Made by a program: the position numbers and the translations under genes. DNA of 64,000 bases, taken from Actinomycetospora lemnae (lineage in GTDB: Bacteria; Actinomycetota; Actinomycetes; Mycobacteriales; Pseudonocardiaceae). A model generated the notes under the pieces. The model ran no database searches. It had not been told where the DNA came from and worked only from the letters and a program-made list of their open reading frames with translations. Location: assembly GCF_028737315.1 (NCBI RefSeq), contig NZ_JAQZAO010000007.1, positions 124,001-188,000 of the forward strand. The letters run 5' to 3'. This document shows, one piece after another, positions 59,854-64,000 of this stretch (position 1 is the first letter of the stretch; every line of letters begins with the position of its first letter).

Positions 59854-61563
59854 TCAGCCGTCCTCGCCCGATTCGGTCCCGGTGTCCCCGGACCCGGTGG
59901 CGTCGGAGGTGTCGGTGCCGCCGGTGCCGTCGGTCGCGTCCGCGGCGTCGTCGGCCGCGGGGTCGTCGGCGGTGGCGCCCGGACCGGGGGTCCCGGCGTC
60001 CGGGGACGTGCCCGCGTCGGCGGGCTCCTCCTCGGCCGTCTCGGAGTCCGAGCTCGTGGTGGCGGCGTCGCCCGTCGACGGGAAGGCCAGCGCCACCCCG
60101 GCGCCGGCGGCCACGGCGACGAGCAGGGCGCCGATGGCGAGGGCGGACGCGAGCAGGGCACCGACGCGAGCACGAGTGGTCGTGGCCTCCGTCTTCGACG
60201 GGGCGGGGGCCACCGCGTCGACGAGCCTGGCCACGCCGGCCTCCAGCGGGCCGCGTCCCAGGAACCGCTGCCAGACCATCCCGGCGGCCAGGACGCCGAG
60301 GACCTGCACGAGGAAGAGCGCCCCGGGGTCGGCCCCCGACGCCAGCCCGGTGACGACGACGTGCAGGACGTAGAAGGTCAAGGTCATCGACCCGGCCGCC
60401 GCGAGCGGGCCCCGGACCGCGCCGAGGACGCGGCCGGACGTGCGGTCCGCGGTGCGGGCGACCAGGCGGTCGAGCAGCAGCGCCAGGCCCAGCACCGCCA
60501 GCGAGGTCCCGATCGTGCGGGCGAGGTCGAACGGGGTGGAGGAGTGCGGCAGGGACACCGCGAGCCACCACCAGCTCGAGGCGGGCGTGACACCGTTCGG
60601 TCCCTCGACGAACAGGCCGGCGAGCTCCGCGGGGTCCGTGCCGGGGGCGGTGAGGACCTGCCCGAGCCCGCCGGCGACCTGCAGCAGCAGCGTCGAGGAG
60701 ACGGCGGCGACCGTCGCGAGCGCTGCGCCACCGACGGCGAGGGCGGTCGCGGTGCGGGTGCGGTCGAGGCGCAGACGTCCGACGGCGATGCCCACGCAGA
60801 GGTAGGCGAGCCACGGCCAGACCGGGTAGGCGCCGGTGAACAGCAGGGTGGTCAGCAGGCCGGCCGGGTCGGTGACCAGCAGCGTGAACGAGGGGTCGAG
60901 CAGCTCGGTGGGCGGCAGCTGTGCCCGCAGGAGGTGGCTCGTGACAGGGGCGACGACGACGAGCGCCGCGCCGAGGGCGGCCAGCACGCGGGTCGACAGG
61001 AGCACCAGCGGGACGGCGAGCACGAACAGCACGCCGTAGTAGGTGAGGATCACGTCGATGCTGCCGAGCTCCGCCTGACCGAGGGCGAGCCCGATCGTGC
61101 CGATCGCGAGGCCCCGCACCACCAGGCGCAGGGCGTGACGGCGGGCGGCCTCGGTGCCCGGCTCCACGCGGCGCCGGCCGGTCAGCAGTGCGACCGAGAG
61201 CCCCGCCAGGACGCCGAACAGCGCCGCGGCGGGCCCGTTGACCAGGCGCCCGATGAGGGTGGGCTGGTCGCCCTCGGACAGGGGCAGCGTGTGGGCGGCG
61301 ATCATCCCGATCAGCGCGAGACCCCGGGCGACGTCGACCCCGCGGACACGCGCGGGTCGGGACGCGGCGGGCGTCGTGACCACGGGGACCGGCCGGGTCG
61401 GGGTGAACGCCACCGTGGGCGCGTCGACCGTCCGCGGACGCGCCGCCGGGCCCGCTCCCGGCCGCACCCCCGGACCCGCCGGCGGACGCGGCGCCGGGAA
61501 GCGGTCGGTGACCGCGCCGGTCGGGCCCGGGGTCCGCGGACGTGGCGGCTCGGTGGTGATCAT
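59854..61563 (-). CDS. DUF1624/acyltransferase-like multi-spanning membrane protein
   Basis: 569 aa from ATG 61563 with AAGGAG upstream. A Pro-rich cytoplasmic N-terminus (about 70 residues) is followed by RVRGVDVARGLALIGMIAAHTLP, the typical entry of DUF1624 and related acetyltransferase membrane proteins. About ten membrane segments follow, including YYGVLFVLAVPLVLLS and LTFYVLHVVVTGL. The C-terminus is a long Asp/Thr/Gly tail after a last membrane segment. The function is unknown; possibly acylation of envelope sugars. Confidence 0.82.
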   Translation of the reverse strand: MITTEPPRPRTPGPTGAVTDRFPAPRPPAGPGVRPGAGPAARPRTVDAPTVAFTPTRPVPVVTTPAASRPARVRGVDVARGLALIGMIAAHTLPLSEGDQPTLIGRLVNGPAAALFGVLAGLSVALLTGRRRVEPGTEAARRHALRLVVRGLAIGTIGLALGQAELGSIDVILTYYGVLFVLAVPLVLLSTRVLAALGAALVVVAPVTSHLLRAQLPPTELLDPSFTLLVTDPAGLLTTLLFTGAYPVWPWLAYLCVGIAVGRLRLDRTRTATALAVGGAALATVAAVSSTLLLQVAGGLGQVLTAPGTDPAELAGLFVEGPNGVTPASSWWWLAVSLPHSSTPFDLARTIGTSLAVLGLALLLDRLVARTADRTSGRVLGAVRGPLAAAGSMTLTFYVLHVVVTGLASGADPGALFLVQVLGVLAAGMVWQRFLGRGPLEAGVARLVDAVAPAPSKTEATTTRARVGALLASALAIGALLVAVAAGAGVALAFPSTGDAATTSSDSETAEEEPADAGTSPDAGTPGPGATADDPAADDAADATDGTGGTDTSDATGSGDTGTESGEDG

Positions 61564-61693
61564 CAGGGCTCCTTCGCGCCCGGCGGCGGTGACCACACGA
61601 GCGTCCGCCGATCCGGGACGCCGCAGAATCACCGCCGCGGGCACAGAGGTCGGCCACCCAGGTCAGGGTTCTGTCACCTCGGGGCAAGGGTGC

Positions 61694-62107
61694 TCAGACG
61701 CGGGTGACGCGGCGCGGGTGCAGGACGATGCGCCGGATGTCCGCCTCGTCCGCCCACTCCGCCGCGGTCGCGCGGTGCTCCGCGGAGTCGGGGTCGTCCC
61801 AGTAGCGCTGCGCCAGCCGGTCCGCGAGCTCCTTGGCGCCGTCGTGGTGCACGGTCACGTCCGCCTCGATCGACACCCAGCCCTCGGTCTCGCCCGTCGG
61901 CCGGACCACGACGAACGTGGCCCGGGGGTCGGCCTCCAGGCGGCGGATCTTGGGCGAGCTCGCGAGCGAGAACAGCTGGACCCCGCCCTCGGGCGTCGCC
62001 TCGAACCACACCGGCCGGGGTGCGGGCAGGCGCCCGGGGGCGGGCGGGATCGTCAGCAGCCCGTGCAGCGGGCGGTCGAGCAGGGCGCGGTCGTCGTCGC
62101 TGAGCAT
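61694..62107 (-). CDS. PPOX-class flavin/F420-dependent protein
   Basis: 137 aa, ATG start. The split-barrel fold of the pyridoxamine-5'-phosphate-oxidase-like group appears in LHGLLTIPPAPGRLPAPRPVWFEATPEGGVQLFS split around turns, KIRRLEADPRATFVVV and WVSIEADVTVHHDG. Actinobacterial members often use F420 or FMN, or bind heme. The cofactor is not certain from the sequence. It follows the NmrA-like gene by 28 bp on the same strand. Confidence 0.84.
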   Translation of the reverse strand: MLSDDDRALLDRPLHGLLTIPPAPGRLPAPRPVWFEATPEGGVQLFSLASSPKIRRLEADPRATFVVVRPTGETEGWVSIEADVTVHHDGAKELADRLAQRYWDDPDSAEHRATAAEWADEADIRRIVLHPRRVTRV

Positions 62108-62135
62108 CGGGGGCCTCCGGGTCGGTGGACGGTGG

Positions 62136-62963
62136 TCAGTGCCAGGCGCCGAGCGCGGCCTGCTCGACGGCCCATTCGCGGAAGGGGCGCGCGGGCCGGC
62201 CGAGGAGGCGCGGGACGTCGTCGCCCACGGCGTCGAGGTGGCCCTCGCTCATGATCGCGAAGAGCCCGACGAGCTCCTCGACGGTCGCCTCGTCGGCGCC
62301 GTCGGCGCGCAGCTCGGCGGCGTAGGCGTCGGGCTCGAGCGCCTCGTAGCGGATGTCGCGGTCGGTCGCGGCCGCGATGACGTCGACGGCCTCGCCGAAC
62401 GACAGCGACGCGGGCCCGGTCAGCTCGTAGGTCCGGCCCTCGTGGCCCGGCGTGGTCAGGACGTGCGCGGCGACGGCGACGACGTCGGTGAGGTCGACGA
62501 ACGCGTCCGCCACCTCGGCCTTCGCGGGCAGCGCGAGCCGCCCGGACCGCACCCCGGGCCCGAGCGCGTCCTCGGTGAAGCTCTGGACGAAGTTCGAGGC
62601 GCGCAGGACCGTGCCCCGCCCCGTCGCCGCGACCGCGCGCTCCGCCTCGACCATCGTGTCGCCGAAGCGTCCGTCGAAGTGCTCGAGACCGCGCCCGGAG
62701 ATCATCGCCAGGCGCCGGACGCCGGCGGCGACCGCGGTGTCGACGAACGGCGCGATCGGCGTCGGGTCGCGGTACGGGGCCACGAGGTAGAGCGCGTCGG
62801 CGCCGTCGACCACCCCGGCCCACGTCGCCGGCTCGTCCCAGTCGAACCGCACCGGGCCCCGTCGTCCCGCCGCCCGGACCCGGTGCCCCGCGACGCGCAA
62901 CGCCGCCGCGAGGCGCCGGCCCGACTTCCCCGTCCCGGCGAGGACCGCCACATCGTCTGCCAT
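62136..62963 (-). CDS. NmrA-like NAD(P)-binding protein
   Basis: 275 aa from ATG 62963. The Rossmann site is VAVLAGTGKSGRRLAAAL (TGKSG in place of TGxxG). AMISGRGLEHFD, RASNFVQSF and FVDLTDVVAVAAHVLTTPGHEGRTYELTGP are typical of NmrA/atypical SDR proteins, which sense or reduce quinones and other substrates. It diverges from an AraC regulator that probably controls it. Confidence 0.88.
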   Translation of the reverse strand: MADDVAVLAGTGKSGRRLAAALRVAGHRVRAAGRRGPVRFDWDEPATWAGVVDGADALYLVAPYRDPTPIAPFVDTAVAAGVRRLAMISGRGLEHFDGRFGDTMVEAERAVAATGRGTVLRASNFVQSFTEDALGPGVRSGRLALPAKAEVADAFVDLTDVVAVAAHVLTTPGHEGRTYELTGPASLSFGEAVDVIAAATDRDIRYEALEPDAYAAELRADGADEATVEELVGLFAIMSEGHLDAVGDDVPRLLGRPARPFREWAVEQAALGAWH

Positions 62964-63054
62964 GACCCCAGGCTCGTCCGCGGTCGTCGTCCTGCCCATC
63001 GGCGCGACGCTCCGGCACCTTCGCGAGCGTCCACGCTCGACCCCCGACAGCGTC

Positions 63055-63067
63055 TAACCTCGAGGAG
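63055..63067 (+). promoter_or_regulatory. Likely leaderless promoter of the AraC gene
   Basis: TAACCT (63055-63060) lies exactly 7 bases before the GTG. The intervening CGAGGAG is too close to the GTG to serve as a normal ribosome site. Confidence 0.5.
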
Positions 63068-63868
63068 GTGGGGACGATCGACGCGCTGCTCGGGACGGTC
63101 CGCGTCGAGGAGCCCGCCCTGCGTGCCGACGCGCTCGCCCCCGGCCGGGCCACCGTCCCGACCGGCGACCGCTGGGCCCTCGTCGCCGTCGCGCGCGGGG
63201 AGGCGGACCTCGGCGACGGCGCGCTCCACCCCGGCGACGCCGTCCTCCTGCGCGGTGCCGGCCGCCTCGCCGCCCGGGTCGGCGACGAGGGCGTGACGCT
63301 GCTCGTCGCCGAGTTCGCGCTGCGGGGCGCCGCGCAGCGGCTGGCGCTGCTGCCCGCGCGCGCGGTCGTGCGTGCCGACTCGGAGTTCTGTCGTCTGCTC
63401 GTCGAGCGCGTCACCGACCAGCTCGACGCCGCGCCCACCAGCGACGTCGTCTCCACCCGCCTGCTCGACTGGCTCGTCACCGACACCGTGCGCGACGTCC
63501 TCGCCGAGGCGGCCGCGGAGGTGACGGCCACCGATCCCGGCGTCGCCGCCGCGCTCGCCGCCATCCACGACGACCCCTCCAGGGCCTGGACGGTCGCGCG
63601 CCTCGCCGCGCGTGCCGGGGTGAGCCGGGCGGCGTTCGCCCGCCGGTTCCGCGAGGAGGTCGGCACGTCGCCGCTGTCCTACCTGCGCGAGCACCGCTTC
63701 GACCTCGCCGAACGTGCCCTGGCCACCGAGCCCGACGCCACCGTCGCGGCGGTCGCCCGCCGCGTCGGCTACGCCAACCCCTTCAGCTTCAGCACCGCGT
63801 TCCACCGCCACCGCGGTCGGGCCCCGAGCGCGATGCGCCGCGCCGAGCCCTCGACGGCCCCGGGCTGA
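63068..63868 (+). CDS. AraC-family transcriptional regulator
   Basis: 266 aa, GTG start. An N-terminal cupin-like sensor (LRADALAPGRATVPTGDRWALVAVARGEADLGDGALHPGD region, residues about 17-60) is followed by a C-terminal AraC DNA-binding domain. It has WTVARLAARAGVSRAAFARRFREEVGTSPLSYLREHR and VAAVARRVGYANPFSFSTAFHRHRGRAPS in two helix-turn-helix units. It is divergent from the NmrA-like gene, so it probably activates it in response to a small inducer. Confidence 0.92.
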   Translation: MGTIDALLGTVRVEEPALRADALAPGRATVPTGDRWALVAVARGEADLGDGALHPGDAVLLRGAGRLAARVGDEGVTLLVAEFALRGAAQRLALLPARAVVRADSEFCRLLVERVTDQLDAAPTSDVVSTRLLDWLVTDTVRDVLAEAAAEVTATDPGVAAALAAIHDDPSRAWTVARLAARAGVSRAAFARRFREEVGTSPLSYLREHRFDLAERALATEPDATVAAVARRVGYANPFSFSTAFHRHRGRAPSAMRRAEPSTAPG

Positions 63869-63871
63869 CGG

Positions 63872-64000
63872 TCAGGCCGGGGTCTCGGGCTCGGCGGTGG
63901 CCTGCTTCGCCTTCTGCTCCCGCTGCGAGCGCACGCCGGACCTCACCGACACCAGCACGATGAGGCCGATGGTGATCCACAGGGCGTACCTGTCGATCGT
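63872..64000 (-). CDS. C-terminus of a membrane protein, cut by the window edge
   Basis: The last 42 codons are visible: a hydrophobic segment YALWITIGLIVLVSV, then a basic and polar tail RSGVRSQREQKAKQATAEPE, and a TGA. It looks like the end of a multi-spanning transporter with a cytoplasmic tail. The family cannot be determined from this part. Confidence 0.6.
   Translation of the reverse strand, partial: TIDRYALWITIGLIVLVSVRSGVRSQREQKAKQATAEPETPA

Overview
The window comes from a very GC-rich actinobacterium. Codon third positions are almost all G or C, GTG starts are common, and neighbouring genes overlap by 4 bases (ATGA or GTGA) again and again. The core gene order matches the Mycobacterium tuberculosis Rv2343c-Rv2392 neighbourhood: nirA/cysH, hemW, hrcA, dnaJ2, rsmE, phoH, ybeY, a CorC-like gene, a deaminase-like gene, era, recO, uppS, smtB-zur, glyS, dgt and dnaG. 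The content looks like a Pseudonocardiales member, possibly Actinomycetospora or Pseudonocardia; the genus is a guess.

1-12.3 kb is a sulfur block on the minus strand. Assimilatory sulfate reduction (nirA, a 46-aa zinc ribbon, cysH, cysD, cysN) is flanked by organosulfur genes: an acyl-CoA-dehydrogenase-like monooxygenase cut by the window edge, two flavin monooxygenases, and two MHS-type transporters. Three very short reading frames ending in Cys and sharing the core HVDLxR lie just upstream of transporter 1, nirA and transporter 2. They look like sulfur-responsive leader peptides. A beta-carbonic anhydrase sits among them on the plus strand.

12.4-28 kb holds hemW, then a minus-strand type VII secretion cassette (EspC-like protein, WXG-like toxin, probable immunity protein). 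The conserved plus-strand run hrcA-dnaJ2-rsmE-hydrolase-phoH-ybeY-corC-deaminase-like-lhgO-era-recO-uppS-Rv2360c-like follows. A decayed SDR fragment and a hairpin repeat lie between era and recO.

28-46 kb carries a metal-permease pair, a BCCT osmolyte transporter, the smtB-zur zinc regulators with a candidate operator, glyS, xdhC-like, ydcF-like, dgt, a gamma-class carbonic anhydrase, a group of accessory oxidoreductase and membrane genes, dnaG and tam. A tRNA-Asn lies at 46.6 kb.

46.7-64 kb is more accessory: three SipW-type surface proteins, a class III adenylate cyclase, the pptH-pptT pair, a YhaN/SbcC-SbcD-like nuclease pair, a PhoD phosphatase, a Cys-rich actinobacterial protein, a tRNA with anticodon CAT, a DUF1624-like membrane protein, and an AraC regulator divergent from an NmrA-like gene.

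The most unusual material is repetitive. About 40-bp elements with the core GCAGCGnAGCGGAGC are embedded in frame in several proteins. A hairpin repeat occurs at two distant intergenic sites. Tandem palindromes are translated as the RecO tail. A GGTCA microsatellite overlaps the phoD stop codon. No CRISPR array, insertion sequence, rRNA or prophage was seen.
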